DNA of 64,000 bases from Vibrio lentus (GTDB lineage Bacteria > Pseudomonadota > Gammaproteobacteria > Enterobacterales > Vibrionaceae), in assembly GCF_030409755.1 (NCBI RefSeq), contig NZ_JAUFQE010000002.1, positions 682,001 to 746,000 of the forward strand, written 5' to 3'. Below the pieces are notes generated by a model. That model worked only from the letters and a program-made list of their open reading frames with translations, ran no database searches and was not told the origin of the DNA. A program made the translations under genes and the position numbers. Shown here one piece after another: positions 19,252 through 27,724 of this stretch (positions within the stretch are counted from its first letter, which is position 1; every line of letters starts with the position of its first letter).

Positions 19252-19647
19252 ATGAAACAATTTTTTGCTCTAATTTTGGCAGTGCTTTGCTTTGGCGTTG
19301 GTTATGTTCAAGCTAATGATGTTCGTCTTAAACAAGCTTACGAGAGTCACCAAAGCGATGTACAAGTTCGTGGCTCTGGTACAGTCTCTCGAATACTTCC
19401 GGACGATAACAAAGGTTCTAGACATCAGAAATTCATCTTACGATTGGACAGTAAACAAACCGTGTTAGTCGCGCACAATATTGACCTAGCTCCTCGTATT
19501 CAAGGATTGGGAAAAGGTGACCGAGTTGAATTCTATGGCGAATATGAATGGAACAAGAAAGGTGGCGTAATTCACTGGACTCACAGAGACCCTAACAACT
19601 GTCATGCTCACGGTTGGTTAAAACACAATGGGAACGTATACGAGTAA
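19252..19647 (+). CDS. DUF3465-family exported protein
   Basis: The 131-residue product starts with MKQFFALIL and a signal peptide cleaved near VQA-ND. I chose this ATG over one at 19228 because the shorter form gives a normal signal peptide and has AAAGGA upstream. The mature part is a small OB-like domain: VRGSGTVSRILPDDNKGSRHQKF, VAHNIDLAPR, GDRVEFYGEYEW and HWTHRDPNNCHAHGW. This matches DUF3465, a periplasmic family of unknown function. The conserved His/Trp-rich end may bind a ligand. Confidence 0.85.
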   Translation: MKQFFALILAVLCFGVGYVQANDVRLKQAYESHQSDVQVRGSGTVSRILPDDNKGSRHQKFILRLDSKQTVLVAHNIDLAPRIQGLGKGDRVEFYGEYEWNKKGGVIHWTHRDPNNCHAHGWLKHNGNVYE

Positions 19648-19697
19648 ACACCTCCGAGACTTTTCCCTTCAAGGCTATAAGATAAAAAGGAATTTTG

Positions 19698-20234
19698 ATG
19701 TTTAAGCTGGAAACTGACAGGTTGATACTTCGAGATATGAGTCTCGAAGACGAGTGTGCCTTTGTTGCGATGTCTCAAGACGCTAAGTATCAGCGTTTCT
19801 ATGATGAAAGTGATTGCGAACCTAACAAATATCGAGAGTTAACCCAGCTGTTTGTTGAGCAGGCTTCAGAAGCTCCTCGACAGTCCTATCAGCTAGCGGT
19901 TGAAAGCAAAGATTCAGGGAAGTTTATTGGAACCGTTTGTTTACGTCTTGAAGGCAACCTACAAGCTTCAATGGGCTGTGCTTTCTCGAGGGAAGCTCAG
20001 GGAGCAGGGCTAAGTTTAGAGGCAGCAACAGCCCTAGCTAGTTTCGGTTTCTCAGAGTTAGGGATACACCGAATTTACGCGGAAACCATCAGTAAGAACT
20101 TGGCTGCGATCAAATTGTGTAAGGTGCTCGGAATGAGGCAAGAAGCGTATTTCAATCAACACCGATTTTTTAAAGGGAAGTGGTGGGATACAGTTGTGCT
20201 GGCGGTTCTACGTTCTGAATGGAAAAAGGCATAG
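19698..20234 (+). CDS. GNAT-family N-acetyltransferase (RimJ/RimL type)
   Basis: The 178-residue protein begins FKLETDRLILRDMSLEDE, the typical opening of RimJ/RimL-type acetyltransferases. It retains the EAATALASFGFSELGIHRIYAETISKNLAAIKLCKVLGMRQEA core. A TTG codon just before the ATG is not needed; AAAAGG precedes the ATG. It ends two bases before the next GNAT gene, so the two are co-transcribed and probably translationally coupled. Confidence 0.88.
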   Translation: MFKLETDRLILRDMSLEDECAFVAMSQDAKYQRFYDESDCEPNKYRELTQLFVEQASEAPRQSYQLAVESKDSGKFIGTVCLRLEGNLQASMGCAFSREAQGAGLSLEAATALASFGFSELGIHRIYAETISKNLAAIKLCKVLGMRQEAYFNQHRFFKGKWWDTVVLAVLRSEWKKA

Positions 20235-20236
20235 CA

Positions 20237-20770
20237 ATGGAAAGTGAAAGGCTCAAATTAACCCCTCCATCATTAAAATACAGCGAAGAGATGTTTGAGG
20301 TGATTAATGAGTGTAAGGTTGAGTTTTCCCAATTCTTACCTTGGGTTTCTGACTCTCTAACTAAGGATCAGCTCGAACTTAACATTCAAGATGCTACCAA
20401 TAATTTCGCCAACTTTATTGGAGAATTCTGGTTCAATATTATTGAAAAGAAAACGGGGGCATTTATCGGGGCTATTGGTTTTATGATCAGAGACGGTACT
20501 GTCCCTTACTTTGAAATTGGCTATTGGTTACAAACATCCCAAACTGGTTTTGGTTATGTGAGTGAAGCCATCCGAATTATCGAAGAGTATGCATTCATTC
20601 AAAAAGGTGCGAAACGAATCGAAATTAGAATGGCAGGCTCGAATTTGAAAAGTCGGGCCGTAGCTAAACGATGTGGATATCAACTTGAAGATCGCTTTGC
20701 GAATGCTCGGCGTTTGCCATCAGGAGATCTGGACAGCACGCTCGTTTACGCCAAAACAAGCCTGTCTTAA
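20237..20770 (+). CDS. GNAT-family N-acetyltransferase, coupled to the upstream GNAT gene
   Basis: The 177-residue protein starts at the ATG at 20237, two bases past the upstream stop, with AAAAGG of the preceding gene's last codons as its ribosome site. An upstream in-frame ATG at 20219 would overlap the previous gene. It has the ESERLKLTPP opening, FEIGYWLQTSQTGFGYVSEAIRIIEEYAF as the acetyl-CoA segment and RIEIRMAGSNLKSRAVAKRCGY near the end. This is closer to ribosomal-protein-serine acetyltransferases (RimL-like). The substrate is unknown. Confidence 0.88.
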   Translation: MESERLKLTPPSLKYSEEMFEVINECKVEFSQFLPWVSDSLTKDQLELNIQDATNNFANFIGEFWFNIIEKKTGAFIGAIGFMIRDGTVPYFEIGYWLQTSQTGFGYVSEAIRIIEEYAFIQKGAKRIEIRMAGSNLKSRAVAKRCGYQLEDRFANARRLPSGDLDSTLVYAKTSLS

Positions 20771-20856
20771 ACGTGTGGTGTTGATTCTTAATGTGTGGCA
20801 CTTTTCTTTAGATAAACCGTAAACTCCAAGCATGTTGAAAGAGCGACATTTAAGGC

Positions 20857-21378
20857 TTAGTTATCTGGCTCGTCGTCTACAGTGACGTCACCATTCATTG
20901 AGTTGTAGTCAATGGAAATTCCCGGTACGACTCGATAATGATAGATACACTGATCCGTCTGTACATATTCAGCAATGTAGTCGGTTTCTTCAGGTGAATT
21001 GAAACTTGAAACACTAGGTGGATCGAGGAGCAGTGCGGCCCATACCGAAATGCAGTCTTCAGCGTTATCTAATCTTGGAGATTCTTCAGGTAAGTGCCAT
21101 TGCTGGGCTGGATATCCCCATTCATTGAAGTCAAGCTGGCCAGTCGCGGAGTCATCATAGATAGGGACATTCGTGGAAGCACCACCACCGTTTGAGGTTA
21201 AATTTTTTGAATAGGCAAGATCGACCCCTGTTTTAAAAGAAGCACCAGTGCCTTTAACAACTGCAATATGAGAATCGGTACTTACGTTGAGGAACCTTGG
21301 AGCGGCAGTGACGGCGAGTATTCCAAGGATCACAATAACGACAACAAGCTCAATAAGTGTAAAACCGTTCTTTTTCAT
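20857..21378 (-). CDS. orphan type IV pilin-like protein (MSHA-type prepilin)
   Basis: The 173-residue protein has the class III signal of type IV pilins. A short basic leader ends at G5, followed by FTLIELVVVIVILGILA with Glu at position 5 of the mature form. The globular part is rich in Asn, Asp and Ser, with two Cys (in AEDCISVW and DQCIYHYR) that could form the usual C-terminal disulphide loop. It resembles MshA/MshB-type subunits. No prepilin peptidase, ATPase or other pilus gene is nearby, so it must use machinery encoded elsewhere. The C-terminal tail is strongly acidic. Confidence 0.88.
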   Translation of the reverse strand: MKKNGFTLIELVVVIVILGILAVTAAPRFLNVSTDSHIAVVKGTGASFKTGVDLAYSKNLTSNGGGASTNVPIYDDSATGQLDFNEWGYPAQQWHLPEESPRLDNAEDCISVWAALLLDPPSVSSFNSPEETDYIAEYVQTDQCIYHYRVVPGISIDYNSMNGDVTVDDEPDN

Positions 21379-21643
21379 TTAGCACCTCTTTTAAAGGCCG
21401 CTAGTATGCATTATAAGTTACTCTTATCAAAGGGAATATCCTTGTTTTAGTGGTAATTTAAATGCTCAATAATGAATGTTGTGATTAAGGTAACTTATAT
21501 TTTATAAATCCCATGCGTGTAGCTTAAGTGCTGTGTATCTCACATTGATTTTAGTTTTATAAATCATTGCGAGTTTAATGTTAGAAATACTGATGTGTTG
21601 TAGATTCTCTGCTCTATTACCGATAATTGCTTAAGGAACAAAA

Positions 21644-22153
21644 ATGTACGCCAATAAGTATTCAAATTTTTGGAGACGCTTCTTTGCTATCTTGGTTGAT
21701 TCAATCGTATTTTTGCCGTTGGAATGGATAGACGATTACGTGCTTTCTGGCGTGATAAAGTCGGGTGGTGTGTTTGCTTGGGGAGTTGCGTATTCATTAA
21801 TTGGGATCACTTACTATGTGGGGATGCATGCCAAGTACGGGCAAACGATCGGTAAGATGGTCACTCGAGTGAAAGTGGTCGATGTATCTGAAAGCAGAAA
21901 CTTAACTCTCAAACAGTCTTGTATGAGAGATATTGTTCCAATCATATTTATTCCTTTTCAAGTTTACGCTTATGCACAACTGTCGTTCTATGGTCAAACG
22001 TGGGAAAGTTTAGAACAAGGTCGAACTTTTATTTTCGTTGGTTATGTAGCGATTGGCTGGGTTCTTTTAGAGTTCATCTCTATGCTTTTTAATCACAAAC
22101 GCAGAGCGATTCATGATTTCATAGCGGGCTCTGTCGTCGTAAAGAAAGTTTGA
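21644..22153 (+). CDS. RDD-family inner-membrane protein
   Basis: The 169-residue protein shows the RDD pattern. It has FWRRFFAILVDSIVFLPLEW near the N-terminus with the Arg-Asp pair, a GKMVTRVKVVD loop between helices, and a final helix ending RRAIHDFIAGSVVVKK. There are three or four transmembrane helices. Some family members have been linked to cation antiport, but no function can be assigned here. It lies 30 bp upstream of a Nudix gene in the same direction. Confidence 0.9.
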   Translation: MYANKYSNFWRRFFAILVDSIVFLPLEWIDDYVLSGVIKSGGVFAWGVAYSLIGITYYVGMHAKYGQTIGKMVTRVKVVDVSESRNLTLKQSCMRDIVPIIFIPFQVYAYAQLSFYGQTWESLEQGRTFIFVGYVAIGWVLLEFISMLFNHKRRAIHDFIAGSVVVKKV

Positions 22154-22183
22154 TTCTCCAAATTACGGTCTAAGGAAAATTCG

Positions 22184-22576
22184 ATGGATGTAAATGAGAG
22201 TGTTTCTTTTATCTTGCTGAACGAATCACAAGTATTATTGGAAAAACGCAGTGAATCTAAAGAAACGGATCCCGGCTTGATTACCATACCTGGCGGTCAT
22301 ATTGAGCGTGGTGAGAATCAGGTACAGGCGTTGTTTCGTGAGCTCGATGAAGAGCTTAATGTTGTTCCCATTCATTACAAATACTTGTGCTCGCTTTACC
22401 ATCCTACGAAAGAGCTTCAGTTGATTCATTACTTTGTTGTGACCCAATGGGAAGGGAAGATAATCGCACAAGAAGCTGACAGCATTGCTTGGTATTCACT
22501 TAATACGGCGCCTGTCGGTATCACTGCCGGTTGCGTTGCGTTGAAAGAAGTAGAGCGAGTGGGTAGTTATCTTTAG
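22184..22576 (+). CDS. Nudix hydrolase
   Basis: The 130-residue protein contains a Nudix box GHIERGE-x7-RELDEEL at about residues 39-60, with the metal-binding REx2EE glutamates intact. The glycine expected after the last Glu is replaced by Asn, a tolerated variation. MutT-like family members hydrolyse nucleoside diphosphates linked to another group; the substrate cannot be predicted. It is probably co-transcribed with the RDD gene 30 bp upstream. Confidence 0.9.
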   Translation: MDVNESVSFILLNESQVLLEKRSESKETDPGLITIPGGHIERGENQVQALFRELDEELNVVPIHYKYLCSLYHPTKELQLIHYFVVTQWEGKIIAQEADSIAWYSLNTAPVGITAGCVALKEVERVGSYL

Positions 22577-22625
22577 TTTGGATTCGATAACATGTTTACG
22601 ACGTTTTTGAGGGCTCAAAAACGGT

Positions 22626-22656
22626 GAAACCCCGATGTTGGTAGCATCGGGGTTTC
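22626..22656. terminator. bidirectional terminator
   Basis: A perfect 12-bp stem (GAAACCCCGATG with its complement) with a 7-base loop lies between the convergent Nudix and rplY genes. Confidence 0.8.
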
Positions 22657-22744
22657 GAATTTCTAGATTTCTCGACTGGTAAGATCGATTATCTTTTCTA
22701 TGCAGAAGGCTTGGATTAATCCAATCTTATTCCTTGGTAGGGAA

Positions 22745-23023
22745 TTAGATACGGATGAAGTCCATGTGCTCAACTTTAGGCTTGAACGCGTGACGTTGAA
22801 CGTCTTGCGGCTTAACCTTAACTTCTGCGCCGTCAATCAGTAGAGTGATTGCTTCGTAGAATTCAGGCTTATCCATTTGGTTGATCACTTCAGCGTGAAC
22901 AAGTTCGATAGCTACAGCTGCTGCTTCGCCACCGTAGATTACAGCTGGGAATTTACCAGCGTGACGTAGGCGGCGGCTCGCACCTTTACCTAGTTCAGTA
23001 CGTACTACTGCTTCAAATTTCAT
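22745..23023 (-). CDS. rplY: 50S ribosomal protein L25
   Basis: The 92-residue product is a short-form L25 (E. coli type, no CTC extension), which binds 5S rRNA. Recognisable segments are [26 protein letters not shown], a central strand region and the end [12 protein letters not shown]. The length agrees with the family. In E. coli rplY lies next to radD; here about 6 kb of other genes, including the two-component cluster, lie between them. Confidence 0.97.
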   Translation of the reverse strand: MKFEAVVRTELGKGASRRLRHAGKFPAVIYGGEAAAVAIELVHAEVINQMDKPEFYEAITLLIDGAEVKVKPQDVQRHAFKPKVEHMDFIRI

Positions 23024-23392
23024 AGTTTTACTCTCAAATTAGTAAAAATTAACTTCACACCTCAATGCGACCTTGAGTATGTGGTAAAGCTTATGCATAA
23101 ACGAGTTCATGCTTAAGCGAGCGCGGATACTAACATCACATTCAAATCTGAGCAAGTCAGAAGCCCATCTCAAAGTGAATTTCCTTCGATAAATGATTTG
23201 TTTGGAGATAAAACGTTCACTAACTCTTATTTACCCCATTTTATCTCCTTTTAGATTGCCAATCTTATCTATTTATAGTGCTGCTAAATCATCAAGTTAA
23301 TGAACGGAAAATGAATGTTCGCCTAAGACTTGGTTAAGGCTTGGTTAGTTATTCTTAATGCTAATCAAACAGCAGAATGAATAGGTAAAGTT
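23024..23392. other. divergent intergenic region with a 10-bp inverted repeat
   Basis: This 369-bp gap between divergent rplY and glycosyltransferase genes holds no ORF. GGAGATAAAA at 23204-23213 and its exact complement at 23239-23248 form a hairpin with a 25-base loop. This may be an operator or part of the rplY leader. Promoters for both genes must lie here. Confidence 0.5.
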
Positions 23393-24121
23393 ATGGAACC
23401 AGTAAGCATTGTCGTTATTACACTAAACGAAGAGAAACGAATTGGGCGCTTGATGGAAGAGTTGAGTGTGCAAACCCACCAAGAGTTCGAAGTAATTGTC
23501 GTCGACTCCAATAGTGAAGATAACACCAGAGAAGTCGCTCAGGCTTATGAAAGCGCCTTGCCAGAGCTGACCGTGCATCATATGGAAGAGCGTGGTGTGA
23601 GTTTAGGCCGAAACACTGGCGCTTCTTTGGCTAAGCATTCGAGAATCCTATTTTTAGATGCCGATGTTAGCTTGCCTCGTAACTTCTTAGCAAAAGCGCT
23701 CTACGAACTTGATGAAAGAAAGCTGGAAGTAGCTGGCGTGTACATGAGTTCTAAGGGGTTACCTTTGGTGCATAAATTAGGTTACGGGCTGTTCAACGCA
23801 GGTTTGCTTACGACCCAATACTTTTTCCCTACAGCGGTTGGTGCTTGTATTTTCTCGACCAAACGAGTGCATCAAGAAATAGGTGGCTTTGATGAAGCTA
23901 TCGTCCTTTGTGAAGATTGTGATTACGTGAAAAGAGCCAGCAAGACTTGGCGTTTTCGCTTTCTTAACATGACTTTTGGGTTTGACCCTAGAAGGCTTGA
24001 TCAAGATGGGATCATGAAAACGGGTATGACGTATTTGAAAGCCAATGTACGACGTTTTTTCTCTGGTGAGATGCGTAATAATGAAATGAAATACAAGTTC
24101 GGACATTATAACGAGCAATAA
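23393..24121 (+). CDS. family 2 glycosyltransferase
   Basis: The 242-residue enzyme has a GT-A fold start (VSIVVITLNEEKRIGRLMEEL, VIVVDSNSEDNTREVA) and the metal-binding DAD motif in ILFLDADVSLP near residue 90. An acceptor-side segment GGFDEAIVLCEDCDYVKRA follows. No transmembrane segments are obvious, so it is probably peripheral to the inner membrane. It is followed after 14 bp by a DedA-LssY membrane protein gene. The pairing suggests transfer of sugar to a lipid carrier or membrane lipid, but this is inference. Confidence 0.88.
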   Translation: MEPVSIVVITLNEEKRIGRLMEELSVQTHQEFEVIVVDSNSEDNTREVAQAYESALPELTVHHMEERGVSLGRNTGASLAKHSRILFLDADVSLPRNFLAKALYELDERKLEVAGVYMSSKGLPLVHKLGYGLFNAGLLTTQYFFPTAVGACIFSTKRVHQEIGGFDEAIVLCEDCDYVKRASKTWRFRFLNMTFGFDPRRLDQDGIMKTGMTYLKANVRRFFSGEMRNNEMKYKFGHYNEQ

Positions 24122-24135
24122 GCGCTGGGGTTGAA

Positions 24136-25443
24136 ATGTTTGAAGGAATAGGACTTTTCTTAGGGGCATTAGGTGATACGTTGATTGGCCCCAACTTGTT
24201 TGTGCCCGGTGAGCCCTTTTTTATCGCAGCAGGCTACCAAGCGTATTCAGGTACTTGGTCTGCGCTGGTGTTTGTGATGCTTGGTGGCCTATTGGGTGAT
24301 CAGTTGAGTTATTTGATTGGCTACCGATACGGCGCGAAAGCACAGCGTAAACTGATCAAGTTCCGCCCTAAAACCAAAAGGTTGATTGCGCGTTGTCGAT
24401 ACTTAATTGCTCGTAAGGGCACCTATCTCATATTATTCGCTCGTCTGTTAGGGCCTATTGCATGGGTTGTGCCATTCATTGCCGGTTCGCATCGTGTACC
24501 GTGGCGTAGTTTTAGTGTATTAGCTTTGTTTGGACTCATTCTTGGCGGCGGACAATTTATCGCTTGGGGCATGTTATTGGCGCATGGCGTCGAGAGCTTC
24601 CCTTTGCTTAATAGCGTTAAGATATTCCTCGTTGAACACCAAAGCTTAATACTTGGCGTATTTGCCGTTTTAGTTATTACGATCATTGGCTATAGAATGA
24701 AATGGCGATACCTGATGCTGAAATCGAGTGCCTTGTTGTTAGCATCAGTGTTGTATGCAAATTACGCCCACTTCTTCTGGAAAGCGGATGATTTTTTAAC
24801 TCAGCAAACATCAGAAGAGGTTGCTTCTATTGATCTTGAGCAAGTGACATATAAGGCATTCCCCGGCTTGTCTCCGATCTATGACGCGCAAGCGATTAAT
24901 GTTGTTTACGTTGGGGAGTCACCGCGTGAATTGATGAATCAGCTCGGTTGGATAGAGAATCAAACCTTCTCTCGTAATGAGATTGAATGGACAGGTTATC
25001 TCGCATTGTTGAAAGAGAAAACGCCCCCAGTGTCGGATTTATATTGGCGAAACAAGCCACAAGATATGGCTTTTCAACTGCCGGGAAATCTAATGAAAAG
25101 AAGCCATATTCGTTGGTGGAATGCAGGGCTTGATCATAATAGCAATCGACCTAAGTGGTTGGGCGCAATCAGCTACGATGATGGTCTTAAAGTGACCCCG
25201 TACTCTGGTATTGTCACCATTCTCCATCGGGTTGATCCTAATGTGGATGCAGAGCGCGATAGGTTGGCAGAACAAATAAAATCGCTTTATCCGAGTCTAG
25301 GTATCGCGAATGTGCCGCTTGCTAAGGCTGAGGTGATGAGTGATAAGAATGACTACTATACTGATGGCAACATACTCATGATTGGGGCGAGTTCCTATGG
25401 TTTTGACGAACAGAAACTGGAAGTCGCAGCCAATGACATATAG
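24136..25443 (+). CDS. DedA-family membrane protein fused to an LssY-type C-terminal domain
   Basis: The 435-residue protein has two parts. Residues 1-190 are a DedA/SNARE-associated domain with several membrane helices, including FVPGEPFFIAAGY, the GLLGDQLSYLIGYRYG segment and the family motif FARLLGPIAWVVPFIAGS. DedA proteins are now viewed as lipid flippases or scramblases for polyprenyl or phospholipid carriers. From about residue 245 a soluble domain matches LssY C-terminal: VVYVGESPRELMNQLGW, RNKPQDMAFQL, RSHIRWWNAG and LGAISYDDGLK. It is probably co-transcribed with the glycosyltransferase. The full-length fusion also exists in Legionella-type LssY proteins, whose role is unclear. Confidence 0.85.
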   Translation: MFEGIGLFLGALGDTLIGPNLFVPGEPFFIAAGYQAYSGTWSALVFVMLGGLLGDQLSYLIGYRYGAKAQRKLIKFRPKTKRLIARCRYLIARKGTYLILFARLLGPIAWVVPFIAGSHRVPWRSFSVLALFGLILGGGQFIAWGMLLAHGVESFPLLNSVKIFLVEHQSLILGVFAVLVITIIGYRMKWRYLMLKSSALLLASVLYANYAHFFWKADDFLTQQTSEEVASIDLEQVTYKAFPGLSPIYDAQAINVVYVGESPRELMNQLGWIENQTFSRNEIEWTGYLALLKEKTPPVSDLYWRNKPQDMAFQLPGNLMKRSHIRWWNAGLDHNSNRPKWLGAISYDDGLKVTPYSGIVTILHRVDPNVDAERDRLAEQIKSLYPSLGIANVPLAKAEVMSDKNDYYTDGNILMIGASSYGFDEQKLEVAANDI

Positions 25444-25509
25444 ATACCCGGATTAACACATAACGCTCTATTTCCGTATCCTCGGATTATCCCATTGATT
25501 CTTAGAATG

Positions 25510-25559
25510 TTCCCATTGAGCCTTGTTTAAACCCTTCTTGAAATAATGCTCAGTGGGAA
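25510..25559. repeat. 12-bp inverted repeat downstream of the DedA-LssY gene
   Basis: TTCCCATTGAGC at 25510-25521 pairs with GCTCAGTGGGAA at 25548-25559, allowing one G-T pair, over a 26-base loop. There is no T run. It may stabilise the mRNA 3' end. Confidence 0.45.
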
Positions 25560-25668
25560 ACTTCACCACTGTTCAGCTCCAAATCAAAGTCCTTATTCCG
25601 CAATAATCTCTCTGCCTTTGTCTATGCTAATAAGGTGCTATTAAGAAGCACAAGCTAAGGACAAAGTT

Positions 25669-26049
25669 ATGCAAATGAATCCGATTGGTTGGTTTGAAAT
25701 TTACGTCGACGATATGATGCGAGCGAAAGCTTTTTATGAGGCTGTGTTTAATGTCACTCTCGATAAGCTAGATGTTGAAGCGGGAATGGATGTTGAAATG
25801 TGGGTGTTTCCTTGTGATATGGACAGCTACGGCGCTACAGGTGCGCTGTGTTATATGTCTCATGTCAAAGCTGGCGGCAACAGCACGATGGTCTATTTCT
25901 CTTGTGAGGATTGTGCGACAGAAGCAAGTCGAGCCGCAGAAAATGGTGGAGCTTTACAAGTGCCGAAAATGGCAATTGGCCAGCATGGTTTTATCAGTAT
26001 TGTGAGTGATAGTGAAGGTAACATGATAGGGCTTCACTCTATGCAATAA
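25669..26049 (+). CDS. VOC-family (glyoxalase/bleomycin-resistance fold) protein
   Basis: The 126-residue protein has the VOC opening NPIGWFEIYVDDMMRAKAFYEAVF, a central strand region and an end reading GFISIVSDSEGNMIGLHS, where the C-terminal metal ligand of this fold usually lies. Candidate metal ligands are E (in FEIYV) and H (in GLHSM). Members of this subgroup (COG3324-like) are mostly uncharacterised dioxygenase- or lyase-like enzymes. It is monocistronic, with an ORF-free 225-bp upstream gap and a strong terminator downstream. Confidence 0.85.
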   Translation: MQMNPIGWFEIYVDDMMRAKAFYEAVFNVTLDKLDVEAGMDVEMWVFPCDMDSYGATGALCYMSHVKAGGNSTMVYFSCEDCATEASRAAENGGALQVPKMAIGQHGFISIVSDSEGNMIGLHSMQ

Positions 26050-26161
26050 TTGGCGGTTGTCTGTGATTAGCTATGATCGGATTGAATAAGGTCTGACTGA
26101 CCATAGACGCGCTGGTTATGTTAAAGATGTAGCTGTTCAATACAATGGTGTATTGGTAGAA

Positions 26162-26201
26162 AAAAGCAGGAGTTTGCAAAATTGTGCAAACTCCTGCTTT
26201 T
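26162..26201. terminator. strong bidirectional terminator
   Basis: A perfect 17-bp stem (AAAAGCAGGAGTTTGCA and its complement) with a 6-base loop and terminal T runs lies between the convergent VOC and histidine-kinase genes. Three short, imperfect TTTTATGT repeats follow at 26199-26245. Confidence 0.9.
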
Positions 26202-26255
26202 ATGTGTGGTTTAGTTTTTATGTGCCGCTTAGCTTTTATGTTCCGATTAAGAGCT

Positions 26256-27605
26256 TTATACGACTTTAGACACCTTCAGAACAAGAGAGGCTTTCAAGCC
26301 GCCCATTGAGCTTTTGCCCAAAGTTAAGCTGCCACGATAGCTGTGTGCCATCTCATTCACGATGTTAAGCCCTAAGCCTGTACCTGGAGTGGTTTCATCA
26401 AGACGTACGCCTCGCTTGGTTACCTGTTCGAGCTTCTCTTCTGGGATGCCTTTACCGTCATCTTCAATAATCAACTCGACATTACCGTCGGCAAGTTCAT
26501 TGGCGTGTACGCGAATAATGCTGCCTGCCCACTTGTAGCTGTTTTCGAGCAGGTTTCCGACCATCTCATCAAGGTCGGTTTTTTCTACCGCGACCTCAAG
26601 TTCAGAGTCCAACTCGTTGATCATGGTGACGTCGTTAGCCGCGTAAACTTTATCAAATGCCATCGCGATAGCTTCAACACGCTCACAAGGTGATGACTTT
26701 ACTGAAAGGATGTTCATCGCCCCTGCCATGCGTGCGCGGCCAAGGTGGTAATCGATTTGGCTTTGAATCTGATGAATCGGTTGCTGTAACAGTTTTTTCT
26801 CGTTGTCTGGCAGCATTTCGATTTCGTTTTTCAGAACCGATAACGGTGTTTTTAACGCATGAGATAAGTTGCCCGCGTGGTTACGAGCTCGTTCCAACAA
26901 TTCTTGGTAATGGAAGAGTAGGGCATTGAGGTCAGAAACTAGTGGAGAAACCTCTTTCGGGTAGTTGTCGCTTAACCCTTGTTGTTCGCCTTTTCTTAGC
27001 ATCACCAGTTCGCGCTGCATTTTACTCAGTGGCAGTAGCGACCAACTGACTTGAATACCAATCAACATCAGTACGCCCACAAACAACAGCATCAGAATTA
27101 ACCATACTTGGCCAGTCAGTTCCGTAAGGGTCGACTCTAATGGATCTTCATCAATACCTATGGTGATCGTGATAGGGTCGGTGAGCTCAGGCAGGTAGAT
27201 ATCTTGCTCAATATAAATCAGCCTCTCTTTCTCTGGCCCTTTGATGGATGTGTGAATCGGCGAACGTTTTATGGTGAGGTCTTTGTCCCACAGAGAGCGA
27301 GAACGAATGATCTGTTCTTGAGTCGCCGCGCGCCAATAAAGACCACTGTAAGGTTGGTTGAACCTAGGGTCAGACAAGCGCTCTGCCATGATTAGGTTGC
27401 CGTTTGAGTTAGTTTCAATATTGGCGGTTAGCTCGTCCATGGTGAGGCTGAGCTGTTGCTTCATATCGTCGACGAGATAATCATTAACCAGTTTTGGTAT
27501 ACCGATACCCGCCGCTAATATCATGGCACCTAACCAAAAAGCCGCAGCGAGGAGCAAGCGGCTTTTTAGACTGATGTTTTTAAGCGTTCTTTTTTTTAGA
27601 TTCAT
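26256..27605 (-). CDS. dbfS: PhoQ-like sensor histidine kinase, probable DbfS
   Basis: The 449-residue kinase has an N-terminal membrane helix (about 15-38), a periplasmic sensor region (about 40-165), a second helix (about 168-190) and a linker. The DHp box NLSHALKTPLS carries the phospho-accepting His near residue 248. The ATPase domain has an N-box LLENSYKWA, a G1 box DDGKGIP and a G2 box GTGLGL. Order and neighbours (PepSY protein, response regulator, this kinase, with radD, rsuA and bcr on one side and rplY further on the other) match what I recall of V. cholerae VC1637-VC1639, named dbfQRS for biofilm dispersal. The symbol rests on that context and the PhoQ-like type, so it is moderately sure. 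Confidence 0.85.
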   Translation of the reverse strand: MNLKKRTLKNISLKSRLLLAAAFWLGAMILAAGIGIPKLVNDYLVDDMKQQLSLTMDELTANIETNSNGNLIMAERLSDPRFNQPYSGLYWRAATQEQIIRSRSLWDKDLTIKRSPIHTSIKGPEKERLIYIEQDIYLPELTDPITITIGIDEDPLESTLTELTGQVWLILMLLFVGVLMLIGIQVSWSLLPLSKMQRELVMLRKGEQQGLSDNYPKEVSPLVSDLNALLFHYQELLERARNHAGNLSHALKTPLSVLKNEIEMLPDNEKKLLQQPIHQIQSQIDYHLGRARMAGAMNILSVKSSPCERVEAIAMAFDKVYAANDVTMINELDSELEVAVEKTDLDEMVGNLLENSYKWAGSIIRVHANELADGNVELIIEDDGKGIPEEKLEQVTKRGVRLDETTPGTGLGLNIVNEMAHSYRGSLTLGKSSMGGLKASLVLKVSKVV

Positions 27606-27724
27606 ACATTTCTAGCCTGCCTTTGCTCGTCGCGATTTATCAGCATTACGATGATCAGAACAGGCTATCCACTTAATTGATGATTGCACTTATTATTGGT
27701 GATGGCGCTAAATTGACGACAACA

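Noticed and set aside
17377..22576. Possible integron cassette array, since GNAT, Nudix and DUF genes are crowded together
   Set aside because: I found no attC/VCR-type repeats between the genes, gaps vary, and strands differ.
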